Shown piece by piece: positions 53,909 to 61,578 of a DNA stretch of 64,000 bases (its first letter is position 1; the number at the start of each line of letters is the position of its first letter). Source of the stretch: Phycobacter sedimenti (GTDB lineage Bacteria; Pseudomonadota; Alphaproteobacteria; Rhodobacterales; Rhodobacteraceae); contig NZ_JBBVGR010000003.1 of the NCBI RefSeq assembly GCF_038148855.1, forward strand, positions 62,001 through 126,000, in the 5' to 3' direction. The notes below the pieces were generated by a model. The model had not been told where the DNA came from, did no database searches, and saw nothing but the letters and a program-made list of their open reading frames with translations. The position numbers were made by a program, and so were the translations under genes.

Positions 53909-54622
53909 ATGAAAAATGATTCTTTTCTGCAGCATGTGCGCTGGGCCGAAGGCCTTCTCCGGGATCAATTTGAGGTCATGGAGGAAATCCGAGGTGCGAT
54001 AGGCTGGACAGACCAAGATGAGCGGGTTTTGGACAATCTGACGCGTTTGGAGACAGCGCGAGAAGAAAACGCGCTATCGGCTCGTCAGATCGCTTTGGAG
54101 CAGGTTTCACTGGATTTGCGTGATATCGAAGACGCTTTCAGGCAAGGCTTGGCTCCAGAAGGCAAGTTTCCTACCGAACGCAATCCCTACCTGAGGCTTC
54201 TCAAAGAACTGGCCGAAACATCATGCCACGAGGCGGCCGCATTTGATGCGATGGTTATCCACGCCACTCAATACTTGAATTACGCAGAGTCAATGCCTGT
54301 GGAAATACGGCGTTTCGTCATCGCTTGCCTTAATGGCGAACTAAATCGACCGATCAAGCGCGGTCCTCATACTAAAGGCACGTTGATGAACGGTCTGATT
54401 TACGATGTGGTCGTTGACTTGGTTGACCGCTTTGATCTGAAACCGACACACAACGAAGCCGCTGAAGAAGGCAAGAGTGCATGTTGGGTTGTGGCCAAGG
54501 CTATGGTCAACCTCAGAGCGCGGCCACAAAGCTACCAATCAATCAAACGCATTTACTTCCTGGAAAACGCCGAGCGAAAGCGCGCTCAGGTGCGAACCAT
54601 GTGGGCGGAAGTAGGTCAATAA
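53909..54622 (+). CDS. Hypothetical protein, 237 residues
   Basis: This is a soluble, mostly helical protein without signal peptide or membrane helices. Features are KNDSFLQHVRWAEGLLRDQF at the start, a helical middle (ALEQVSLDLRDIEDAFRQGL) and MPVEIRRFVIACLNGELNRP before a basic end (NAERKRAQVRTMWAEVGQ). Some plasmid- and phage-satellite-like elements carry a protein of this type before the regulator genes, but I do not recognise the family. ATG 53909 is chosen; a TTG 9 bases upstream is the alternative. AT-richer than the flanks. It precedes the AlpA-like gene by 85 bases. Confidence 0.6.
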   Translation: MKNDSFLQHVRWAEGLLRDQFEVMEEIRGAIGWTDQDERVLDNLTRLETAREENALSARQIALEQVSLDLRDIEDAFRQGLAPEGKFPTERNPYLRLLKELAETSCHEAAAFDAMVIHATQYLNYAESMPVEIRRFVIACLNGELNRPIKRGPHTKGTLMNGLIYDVVVDLVDRFDLKPTHNEAAEEGKSACWVVAKAMVNLRARPQSYQSIKRIYFLENAERKRAQVRTMWAEVGQ

Positions 54623-54707
54623 TCCGACCGAATTATCAATCCGCGAAATTCTGCACTTCGTCCAGCAAGGTTCCTCTCACACCGTACGTGTTGAGAAAGG
54701 AACAACG

Positions 54708-54893
54708 ATGGACGAAGAAATCTGGAGACTGCCACGGGTCATGGCTGCTGTCGGTATGGGGCGAAGCTGGATTTATCAGTCGGTTTCTGACGGTAGCTTT
54801 CCCCCCCCATTCAAGATCGGCAAGCGTGCCGTAGGTTGGAGGCGCGCCGACGTACAAGCTTGGCTTAAGAGCCGTCTGACGCGGGGGAGCTGA
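54708..54893 (+). CDS. AlpA-type DNA-binding regulator
   Basis: This is a 61-residue AlpA family protein with the pattern LPRVMAAVGMGRSWIYQSVS and GSFPPPFKIGKRAVGWRRAD, then VQAWLKSR. AlpA proteins activate integrase or excision genes of phage satellites and plasmid-like elements. A GGAAC-type ribosome site precedes the ATG. It is followed one base later by the HTH replication-type gene, so the two form an operon. Confidence 0.88.
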   Translation: MDEEIWRLPRVMAAVGMGRSWIYQSVSDGSFPPPFKIGKRAVGWRRADVQAWLKSRLTRGS

Positions 54894-54894
54894 A

Positions 54895-55782
54895 ATGCAC
54901 GAAGGAACGAAGCCGCAATCTGAATACGTGAACTTCAAGGCCTTCCAATGGGCATTGAGCGTCGAAGGACTAGCCCAAAACACCCGTTCACTTTTTTTGG
55001 AGCTCGCACGTCGATCTGATGAGTACGGTTGCAGCCACATAGGTCGCCGGAAAATCGCCGAAGTCATCGGGTGTAGTAGACGGACGATCGATACTCATGT
55101 CTCCAAGCTGGTCAGTCTGGGGCTGATCCGGCGCATTGGCCGGTACACCGCTACCCAGGGGCAGATCACCAGCGTTACTCAGCTCTCCGCATGGCCAAAT
55201 CGCGCGCGAATTCCGACATCAGGCCATCCAAAATACGGTAAGTTTATCAAAGAAGATGCGCTTGACGCTCTGATCTTTGCCCGCTCGAACCTGCAAGACT
55301 TGCAGGGGGCCGGCGAAGATTCTTCGAACCATAGAAAATATTCAAATAGAATAGAAGCTACTACACAGTGCATAGAAAATGAGGCGCTTGTGGCCTGCCT
55401 TGACGCGCTGGGGCCTTGGGCCAATGAAACCAACCGCAGAAATTTAAGCCGCAGGGTAAGCACGCTCTCAGATCTGCTCGACGCGGGTTACGATCTCGAA
55501 AAGGACGTGTTTCCGACGCTGCGAGAAATGAGCAAACGCGGAGGCAAAATCCCGACCTTGCGTTCCTGGAAGTATTTCGAGGACCCGATTCGGCATTTCG
55601 CGGAAGCTCGCAACAGCCAAGGTCACAAACCTGGAACGGAATGTCATTCGACAAGTGCAGAGTGCGAGGAAGGCTATGCGGATCCATCAGATCTCGAACT
55701 CAAGACCAATCGGGAAATGAGCCGCTTCCTGCGATCCGTCATCGCGCCAAAACGCATGCCTTTGACTGGTGGGGGATCTTGA
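54895..55782 (+). CDS. HTH protein, likely replication initiator of an integrative element
   Basis: This protein has 295 residues. The N-terminal winged helix (RSLFLELARRSDEYGCSHIG, then RRKIAEVIGCSRRTIDTHVS) is of the HTH_36 type, common in replication initiators of plasmids and phage satellites. A variable linker (about 90-160) and a C-terminal helical part (ACLDALGPWANETNRRNLSR and PTLREMSKRGGKIPTLRSWK) follow. Three direct repeats with 21-bp spacing lie 126 bases downstream (55909-55960), which fits an iteron-type origin. The role is inferred from HTH type and context. Confidence 0.65.
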   Translation: MHEGTKPQSEYVNFKAFQWALSVEGLAQNTRSLFLELARRSDEYGCSHIGRRKIAEVIGCSRRTIDTHVSKLVSLGLIRRIGRYTATQGQITSVTQLSAWPNRARIPTSGHPKYGKFIKEDALDALIFARSNLQDLQGAGEDSSNHRKYSNRIEATTQCIENEALVACLDALGPWANETNRRNLSRRVSTLSDLLDAGYDLEKDVFPTLREMSKRGGKIPTLRSWKYFEDPIRHFAEARNSQGHKPGTECHSTSAECEEGYADPSDLELKTNREMSRFLRSVIAPKRMPLTGGGS

Positions 55783-56113
55783 TGCCACAGATTTCAAAAC
55801 CCATGGCCGCGCGTTCTTCTGGTGCTCCCATCTTCGGGTCCTTCCTGCGCGTTTTCCTATGCGGGGGGCAAAAGCCCGCAAACTCGCTAGTTCGAGAAAA
55901 CAATTTTGGGTTCGCACTTGGGGTTCGCAGGTTCGCACTTGGGGCCAAAAGGTTCGCACCTGTTTCGAAACGGGAGCCTGCCGCTCGGGTGCGCCCCGGC
56001 ATTCAAAGCACCCTATCCCACGGTTCGGGCAGGCTGCCCCCTGTCAAATGGGATCTTGGCGATGAATCCTCACCGATATTAGGGCGCTGGGCGGCGCCTG
56101 GGGAAGGTGCGCG
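55783..56113. other. Putative origin region around the iteron-like repeats
   Basis: This stretch has no supportable gene. It holds the repeat array and, before it, a GC-rich hairpin candidate (GGGGGCAAAAGCCC around 55863-55876). The overlapping minus-strand frames only reflect the repeats. Confidence 0.5.
55909..55960 (+). repeat. Iteron-like array: three direct repeats, 21-bp period
   Basis: GGTTCGCACTTGGGG occurs at 55909-55923 and 55930-55944, and a third, partial copy GGTTCGCACCTG begins at 55951. Starts are exactly 21 bases apart, two helical turns. A half copy TTCGCAG fills 55924-55930. It lies just after the HTH replication-type gene. No coding explanation is apparent. Confidence 0.65.
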
Positions 56114-56245
56114 ATGGAAAACCTGACCTATGGATCCAACCCCGTACCTGTCGCGTTGCTGACGCCAACAGAGCGTCGGCGAGAACTATGCGTCCTTCTC
56201 GCGCTTGGCCTGATCCGACTTCGCAACCGCAACCAGGCCAAATAG
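56114..56245 (+). CDS. Small protein (43 residues) upstream of the DUF2924 gene
   Basis: The short frame reads MENLTYGSNPVPVALLTPTE, then RRRELCVLLALGLIRLRNRN and a QAK end. I recall alphaproteobacterial recombinase modules carrying a similar small helical protein (LTPxERRxELCxLLAxGLxRLR) just before the DUF2924 gene. It precedes that gene by 99 bases. The function is unknown. Confidence 0.6.
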   Translation: MENLTYGSNPVPVALLTPTERRRELCVLLALGLIRLRNRNQAK

Positions 56246-56344
56246 GGCAGCGGCATAGATGAGACACAGAAAATGAATAACGGCATGGATCTACACTCTT
56301 GGACCGATTTGAGCGCCCATTCCCGCATCTCAGGAGGAGACCGC

Positions 56345-56797
56345 ATGACCAAACAAGATCCCATTCCCGCCCGCCTGGCCGCGCTCAAAACGACATCGAC
56401 TCCAGACTTGAAGAAGCAATGGCGCGATCTTTTCGACAGCGAGCCGCCGCCGTTCAACCGCCGCTACCTTGAGAGCCGACTGGCGTACCGAATCCAGGAG
56501 CTGGCCTATGGCGGCCTGAAGCCGGAAACGGTGAAGCGGCTGGAAGCTCTTGGCGAGCAACTTGATGGCGGTGATCGCACAAAGAGCCGCGTCCGCGCTG
56601 ACATGATGCCCATCGTCGGCACACGGCTGATCCGTGAGTGGCAAGGCGCCGAGCATGTCGTCACCGTCACCGCCGACGGTTTCGACTGGCAGGGGCGGCC
56701 CTACAAATCGCTCTCCGCCATTGCCCGCGCCATCACTGGAACGCGCTGGAACGGCTGGGTCTTCTTCGGCCTGAAAAACCACCGGAGGCGCGCATGA
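56345..56797 (+). CDS. DUF2924 protein of a recombinase module
   Basis: This is a 150-residue basic protein with the DUF2924 pattern: LKKQWRDLFDSEPPPFNRRY, LESRLAYRIQELAYGGL, then GTRLIREWQGAEHVVTVTAD and a RPYKSLSAIARAITGTRWNG end. ATG 56345 has AGGAGGA at 56332-56338. It overlaps the serine recombinase start by 4 bases (ATGA), as in many alphaproteobacterial mobile elements, where it is thought to assist or regulate the recombinase. Confidence 0.88.
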   Translation: MTKQDPIPARLAALKTTSTPDLKKQWRDLFDSEPPPFNRRYLESRLAYRIQELAYGGLKPETVKRLEALGEQLDGGDRTKSRVRADMMPIVGTRLIREWQGAEHVVTVTADGFDWQGRPYKSLSAIARAITGTRWNGWVFFGLKNHRRRA

Positions 56798-58104
56798 CCA
56801 AGCCAATTGTCCGGAAACTGCGCTGCGCGATCTACACGCGCAAATCCTCTGAGGAAGGGCTGGAGCAGGAGTTCAATTCGCTGCATGCCCAGCGCGAGGC
56901 CTGCGAGGCCTATATCGCCAGCCAGCGCTCTGAAGGCTGGGTGCTTGTCCGCGATCAGTATGATGATGGCGGTGTTTCCGGCGGCACTCTGGACCGCCCC
57001 GGACTGCAGCGACTAACGACGGACATCGAGGACGGCCTCGTTGACGTGGTGGTCGTTTACAAGATCGACCGCCTTAGCCGCTCGCTGGCCGATTTCGCCA
57101 AGCTAGTGGAGGTGTTCGACCGCAATGACGTGACCTTTGTTTCGGTCACGCAGTCGTTCAATACCACCACCTCCATGGGGCGGCTGACGCTGAACATCCT
57201 GCTCTCGTTTGCCCAGTTCGAGCGGGAGGTGACGGCCGAACGGATCCGCGACAAGGTCGCGGCCTCGCGCCGGAAGGGCATGTGGATGGGCGGCGTGCCG
57301 CCTTTTGGCTACCGCGTCGAAAACCGGAAGCTGTTGATCCACGACGAGCGCGCGGACCAAGTTCGCTGGATCTTCTCCCGCTTCCTCGAGATCGGATCTG
57401 GAACGGAACTGTCCCGAGAGGTCGCGAAGCGCGGCATCCGCACGCCGCGCGGCAACCGGATCGACAAGAAGTACCTGTACCGAATGCTGAACAACCGCGC
57501 CTACATCGGCGAGGCGGTCCACAAGGGCGACAGCTATCCCGGCGAGCACGACGCCATCATCGACCGTGAGACGTGGGACCGCGTTCACGCCATCCTGCAG
57601 GAGAGCCCGCGCAAGCGTGCTGCCCGCACCCGTGCCAAAACACTGGCTCCGTTGAAAGGATTGCTATACGGACCGGACGGCGCGGCGTTTTCGCCGACCC
57701 ACACTCGCAAGGGCGGTAGGCTCTACCGGTACTATGTCAGCCAGACGGTTCTGAAGCACGGGGCGGGAACCTGTCCCATTGGCCGGGTGCCAGCGGGCGA
57801 AATCGAAACCGCCGTCATCGATCAGCTTCGCGCCGTCTTCCGCCAGCCAGAGATCGTGGCCGGGACATGGAAGGCCGCGCGCAAGCATGCCGATGACATC
57901 ACCGAGGCCGATACCCGCGCGGCTCTGCAGCAGCTCGATCCGATGTGGGACGAGCTGTTCCCGGCCGAACAGGCGCGCATCGTGGCGCTGCTGATTGAGC
58001 GCGTGGACATCGGCACGGAGGGGCTGAACGTGCGGCTGCGCGTCGATGGCCTGAGTGGCCTTGCGCGCGAGATGCTTGCAGGCGGTGTTGAGGCAGCGGC
58101 ATGA
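56794..58104 (+). CDS. Large serine recombinase
   Basis: This is a 436-residue recombinase. The resolvase domain has AIYTRKSSEEG (R16 and catalytic S18), YKIDRLSRSLADF and FAQFEREVTAERIRDKV. The recombinase domain follows (GVPPFGYRVENRKL ... YLYRMLNNRAYIGE), then a zinc-beta-ribbon-like segment and a C-terminal helical part. The usual C-x2-C ribbon cysteines are mostly absent. The ATG at 56794 is coupled to the DUF2924 stop. It would integrate or excise the module. The next gene overlaps it by 4 bases. Confidence 0.92.
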   Translation: MTKPIVRKLRCAIYTRKSSEEGLEQEFNSLHAQREACEAYIASQRSEGWVLVRDQYDDGGVSGGTLDRPGLQRLTTDIEDGLVDVVVVYKIDRLSRSLADFAKLVEVFDRNDVTFVSVTQSFNTTTSMGRLTLNILLSFAQFEREVTAERIRDKVAASRRKGMWMGGVPPFGYRVENRKLLIHDERADQVRWIFSRFLEIGSGTELSREVAKRGIRTPRGNRIDKKYLYRMLNNRAYIGEAVHKGDSYPGEHDAIIDRETWDRVHAILQESPRKRAARTRAKTLAPLKGLLYGPDGAAFSPTHTRKGGRLYRYYVSQTVLKHGAGTCPIGRVPAGEIETAVIDQLRAVFRQPEIVAGTWKAARKHADDITEADTRAALQQLDPMWDELFPAEQARIVALLIERVDIGTEGLNVRLRVDGLSGLAREMLAGGVEAAA

Positions 58105-58382
58105 CCCGCGGAGGACCAATCCCTGAAACGGTTACACTCCACGTCCCGTTCCGCGTCGTTAAGCGCGGAGGGCGAAAGGAAATGCAGCTGCCCGAGGGCG
58201 TCCAGCAATCGCGGCGGACCGACAATACGCTGGTCAAGGCGCTGGCGCGCGCGTTCCGGTGGAAGCACATGCTCGACTCAGGTGAGTTCGCGACCATCGG
58301 CGAACTGGCCGAGCACGAGGCGGAGGGAGCCAACCTGGCACCCAACTCTCTCCCGTGTCAGAGGCAGCCATTGCGGGCTTGA
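58101..58382 (+). pseudogene. Truncated recombinase-module gene
   Basis: The ATG is coupled to the recombinase stop (ATGA). The product starts like its relatives (PETVTLHVPFRVVKRGGRKE, then TDNTLVKALARAFRWK and GEFATIGELAEHE). Related proteins continue into an HTH reading (GIAxSYMTRVLRL). Here the match ends at about 58320 and the frame runs into an unrelated Pro/Gln-rich tail. A deletion or shift has removed the C-terminal half. Confidence 0.6.
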
Positions 58383-58634
58383 GCGAAACTCTGCGCGACA
58401 TTTTTCAGTTGGTTGGGCGCGCTTCCTGACGCGGTTCAGCAGTCTGCGGGGTCGTTCTCGAGGGGATCAGCGGAAGAGGAAAGGCCCAGTTGCGTCCCAA
58501 GCTCGAGTTCGACGTCGGCGATCCGCAGCCTTGGACGCTTTTGGCCTTCCCTGAGAAGGGTGCCAAAATGTAAGCGAGCCCCATCACGTTGACATAGCGT
58601 CATTTTTTTAAATGCCGCGGTGGAGCCCGGCAAG

Positions 58635-59702
58635 ATGAATTCGACCATATCCCTCCTTCTGGTTTTCCTGAACCAGTTCTTCATGCCGCGGCACAACGCG
58701 CAACTGAGGCTGCTGAAGGCCCAGATCGCGATCTTGCGGGCACGCATCCCGACGCAGCGGATCATCCTGTCGCCCGCCGAGAAGGCCGAACTCATTCGCA
58801 TCGGAGAAGAATGCGGACATGATATTGACGGGCTGATGGAAGTTGCCAAGCCCGCGACCTACAAGCGCTGGCTCGCCCAGATGCGCGGTGGCCGGCCCTT
58901 TCAGTCCGTGGGGCGGCCGCGCCTGACCCAAGAACTGCGCGACGTTGTCATACGCGTCGGTTCTGAAAATCTCCTGTGGGGCTACAAGCGGATCGCTGGC
59001 GAGCTGAAAAAGCTGGGGCTCTACGCCGGTGCCAATTCCGTCAAGCGCATCCTCAATGATGCGGGCATTCACCCGAGCCCCGAGAGGCGCAAGAAGAAGC
59101 CCGCCCTGCCGTGGACCACGTTCATCAGGGCGCACATGGAAACCATGGTCGCCTGCGATTTCTTCTCGAAGACCGTGTTTACGCTTCGTGGCCCAAGGAC
59201 GGCCTATGTGCTGATGTTCATCCACCTTGGCAGCCGCCGCGTCTTCTGTAGCGCGCCGACCTATGCCCCGGACTCGGGTTGGGTGACCCAGCAGGCGCGC
59301 AACACGTTGATGTGGTGCGAAAAACAAGGCATCACGCCGGAGTTTCTGATCCGAGATGCCGACACCAAATTCAGCGCCAGTTTCGATACCGTCTGGGAGT
59401 CGGAGGCCGCTCGGGTAATCCAGATCCCGCACAGGGCGCCCGATGCAAACGCCTTTGCGGAATCGTTCATAGGCACGATCAAACGCGAATGCCTCGATTT
59501 CTTCGTCTGCTTCAGCCGGTCCCAGCTCGATTACATCCTGCGGACCTGGGTGCGCCACTACAATGTCGAACGCCCACATCGTGGGCGGGATATCGGGAAC
59601 AACGTGCTGCAAGTCGATTTCAGGCCTGTGCGGGACGGCCCGATCCGGCGCAAGCGCCAGCTCGGTGGCATTGTCACATCATACACCCGCGACGCGGCGT
59701 GA
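58635..59702 (+). CDS. DDE (rve-type) transposase/integrase
   Basis: This is a 355-residue transposase with an integrase core. An N-terminal HTH region (YKRIAGELKKLGLYAGANSV) precedes the DDE core, with Asp in ETMVACDFFSKTV, Asp in LIRDADTKFSASFDTVWES and Glu in NAFAESFIGTIKREC. It ends in YNVERPHRGRDIGNN. It is IS3/IS481-superfamily-like; I cannot name the IS. ATG 58635 has GGAG at 58622-58625 and is preferred over a GTG 15 bases upstream. The frame is intact. Terminal inverted repeats were not found. Confidence 0.85.
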   Translation: MNSTISLLLVFLNQFFMPRHNAQLRLLKAQIAILRARIPTQRIILSPAEKAELIRIGEECGHDIDGLMEVAKPATYKRWLAQMRGGRPFQSVGRPRLTQELRDVVIRVGSENLLWGYKRIAGELKKLGLYAGANSVKRILNDAGIHPSPERRKKKPALPWTTFIRAHMETMVACDFFSKTVFTLRGPRTAYVLMFIHLGSRRVFCSAPTYAPDSGWVTQQARNTLMWCEKQGITPEFLIRDADTKFSASFDTVWESEAARVIQIPHRAPDANAFAESFIGTIKRECLDFFVCFSRSQLDYILRTWVRHYNVERPHRGRDIGNNVLQVDFRPVRDGPIRRKRQLGGIVTSYTRDAA

Positions 59703-59851
59703 ACTGCCGCGGAACACCGAACCGGATCAATATCGTGGTCGCACAACGCTGCTCTAATCAGCCTTAATCCCCCTAAATCCGATTTACTCCAACGTAAAAG
59801 CGTGCAAACATCCAAGCAAAGCAAGTTGGCTTGACCGCGAAAGGTCGCTCC

Positions 59852-60040
59852 ATGACTGATCGATGGCTTTCCGTTGACGAAATCGCTGACTACCTCGGTG
59901 TAAGCAAAGACACCGTCTATGGTTGGATATCCAAACGCGAGATGCCTGCTCACAAGGTAGGTCGGCTTTGGAAATTCAAGGCCGATGAGGTCGACGAGTG
60001 GGTCAGGAATGGCAAAGCTGCGGATGAATATAGGGCCTAG
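59852..60040 (+). CDS. Excisionase-type HTH protein
   Basis: This is a 62-residue protein with the excisionase pattern WLSVDEIADYLGVSKDTVYG, then WISKREMPAHKVGRLWKFKA and DEVDEWVRNG. An AAAGG at 59840-59844 lies before the ATG. It precedes the cytosine methyltransferase by 31 bases on the same strand. Such proteins appear in front of restriction-modification and DISARM loci, where they could regulate the operon; this is inference. Confidence 0.85.
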   Translation: MTDRWLSVDEIADYLGVSKDTVYGWISKREMPAHKVGRLWKFKADEVDEWVRNGKAADEYRA

Positions 60041-60071
60041 GTCCACGAATTTTTGAGGGGCAGTTCAACGA

Positions 60072-61169
60072 ATGAAAGACGTGGCGTGCATTGACCTTTT
60101 TTGCGGCGCTGGTGGGCTGACCCACGGGCTGCAACGGGAAGGTGTCAATGTTGTCGCTGGCGTCGATGTAGAGGAAAGCTGCCGCCACCCCTTCGAGCAC
60201 AACAACGATGCGGCATTCATTAAACAGGATGTCAGCAAGATTTCTGGCAACCAGTTAAATGAATTTTTCGGAGACGCCGCAGTCAAAGTCCTCGCGGGTT
60301 GCGCGCCCTGCCAGCCCTTTTCCACCTACTCTCAGCGATATGATGTGTTGAGCAGCCCGCGCTGGGGGCTGCTTTATCAATTCGATAGGCTTGTCAAAGA
60401 AACTCGGCCTGAAATTGTGACCATGGAAAATGTTCCGACGGTCGCCAAGCATGCCGTTTTCGATGATTTTGCCGCTTCGCTCGAAAGCCAAGGTTATTTT
60501 GTGCACCGCGATGTGATCGACTGCACCAAGTACGGCTTACCGCAAACCAGGCGGCGCATGGTGCTAATGGCATCGAAGCTCGGACCTATCGGCATAGTAG
60601 CTCCTGATCTCAAAAGGGCACGCACCGTTCGTGAAGCCATTGGCGGGTTGCGGTCAATCTCTCACGGCGAGAGCGACCCCATGGATCCGATGCATTCGGC
60701 TTCCAAGCTGTCGCCACTTAATGTCGAACGCATCAGGGCGTCCAGACCAGGCGGAACCTGGAGAGATTGGCCCAGTCATTTGGTGGCGGCGTGTCACCGC
60801 AAAGAAACCGGACGGACTTACCCCGGTGTATACGGGCGGATGGAATGGGACGCCCCTTCTCCAACGTTGACAACCCAATACTACGGTTTCGGGAATGGAC
60901 GGTTCGGGCACCCCGAACAAGAGCGAGCTATTTCACTTCGTGAGGGGGCGATCCTTCAGGGTTTTCCCACCACGTATTCATTCGTGCCTGAAGGCGCGCC
61001 AATTCATTTCAAATCACTTGGGCGGATGATCGGTAACGCAGTTCCGGTCACACTTGGAGAAGTCATAGGCCGAAGCATAACGAGCCACCTGCGGGAGATG
61101 TACCAAGCTCGCACTGAAATTACGGAGACGATCTCGGAAGATGGAAAAGACGCAGTCTTCGTCGCATGA
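60072..61169 (+). CDS. DNA (cytosine-5) methyltransferase
   Basis: This is a 365-residue C5-methyltransferase with all main motifs: IDLFCGAGG (I), GCAPCQPFS with catalytic Cys80 (IV), ENVP with Glu119 (VI), YGLPQTRRR (VIII) and GNAVP (X). It methylates a cytosine in an unidentified site. It overlaps vsr by 29 bases, so the two are translationally linked. As the neighbour of a DrmD-type gene it could be the methylase arm of the local defence operon (type 2 DISARM uses a C5 enzyme), or belong to a solitary Dcm-Vsr pair. Confidence 0.94.
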   Translation: MKDVACIDLFCGAGGLTHGLQREGVNVVAGVDVEESCRHPFEHNNDAAFIKQDVSKISGNQLNEFFGDAAVKVLAGCAPCQPFSTYSQRYDVLSSPRWGLLYQFDRLVKETRPEIVTMENVPTVAKHAVFDDFAASLESQGYFVHRDVIDCTKYGLPQTRRRMVLMASKLGPIGIVAPDLKRARTVREAIGGLRSISHGESDPMDPMHSASKLSPLNVERIRASRPGGTWRDWPSHLVAACHRKETGRTYPGVYGRMEWDAPSPTLTTQYYGFGNGRFGHPEQERAISLREGAILQGFPTTYSFVPEGAPIHFKSLGRMIGNAVPVTLGEVIGRSITSHLREMYQARTEITETISEDGKDAVFVA

Positions 61170-61578
61170 TGCAAGCCAACGGATGGCACGCGTGCGACAG
61201 AAGGGCACGCGCTGTGAAATCGAGCTTCGCAAAGCTCTCCATGCACGCGGATTGCGTTACCGAATACAAGTCCCGTTACTCAGCAAGCCTCGCCGAGTTG
61301 CCGACGTAGTATTTCCATCTGCACGCATAGCGGTCTTCATCGACGGTTGTTTTTGGCATGGTTGCCCTGAACACGCTTCATGGCCAAAAACAAATTCCGA
61401 CTTTTGGCGCTCCAAAATCGAAACAAATCGCGCACGCGATACCGATACAAATCAGCGACTTGATAGCCTTGGCTGGAAGATAATCCGAGTTTGGGAACAC
61501 GAAGATCCCGACGAAGCCGCTGCGCGCATCGCGGAGCTCGTGAAAACACGCAGAAATGAGGGTAAACGATGCAGGTAA
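61141..61578 (+). CDS. vsr: Very short patch repair endonuclease Vsr
   Basis: This is a 145-residue Vsr nuclease that nicks next to the T of T:G mismatches produced when 5-methylcytosine deaminates. Features are RVRQKGTRCEIELRKALHAR, FIDGCFWHGCPEH (the Vsr metal and zinc region) and SKIETNRARDTDTNQRL. It overlaps the methyltransferase by 29 bases and the DrmD-type gene by 10 bases, so the three are likely one operon. Confidence 0.94.
   Translation: MEKTQSSSHDASQRMARVRQKGTRCEIELRKALHARGLRYRIQVPLLSKPRRVADVVFPSARIAVFIDGCFWHGCPEHASWPKTNSDFWRSKIETNRARDTDTNQRLDSLGWKIIRVWEHEDPDEAAARIAELVKTRRNEGKRCR

Noticed and set aside
55739..56002. Minus-strand frames over the iteron-like repeats
   Set aside because: They encode only reflections of the repeat units (for example PQVRTCEPQVRT) and have no ribosome site.
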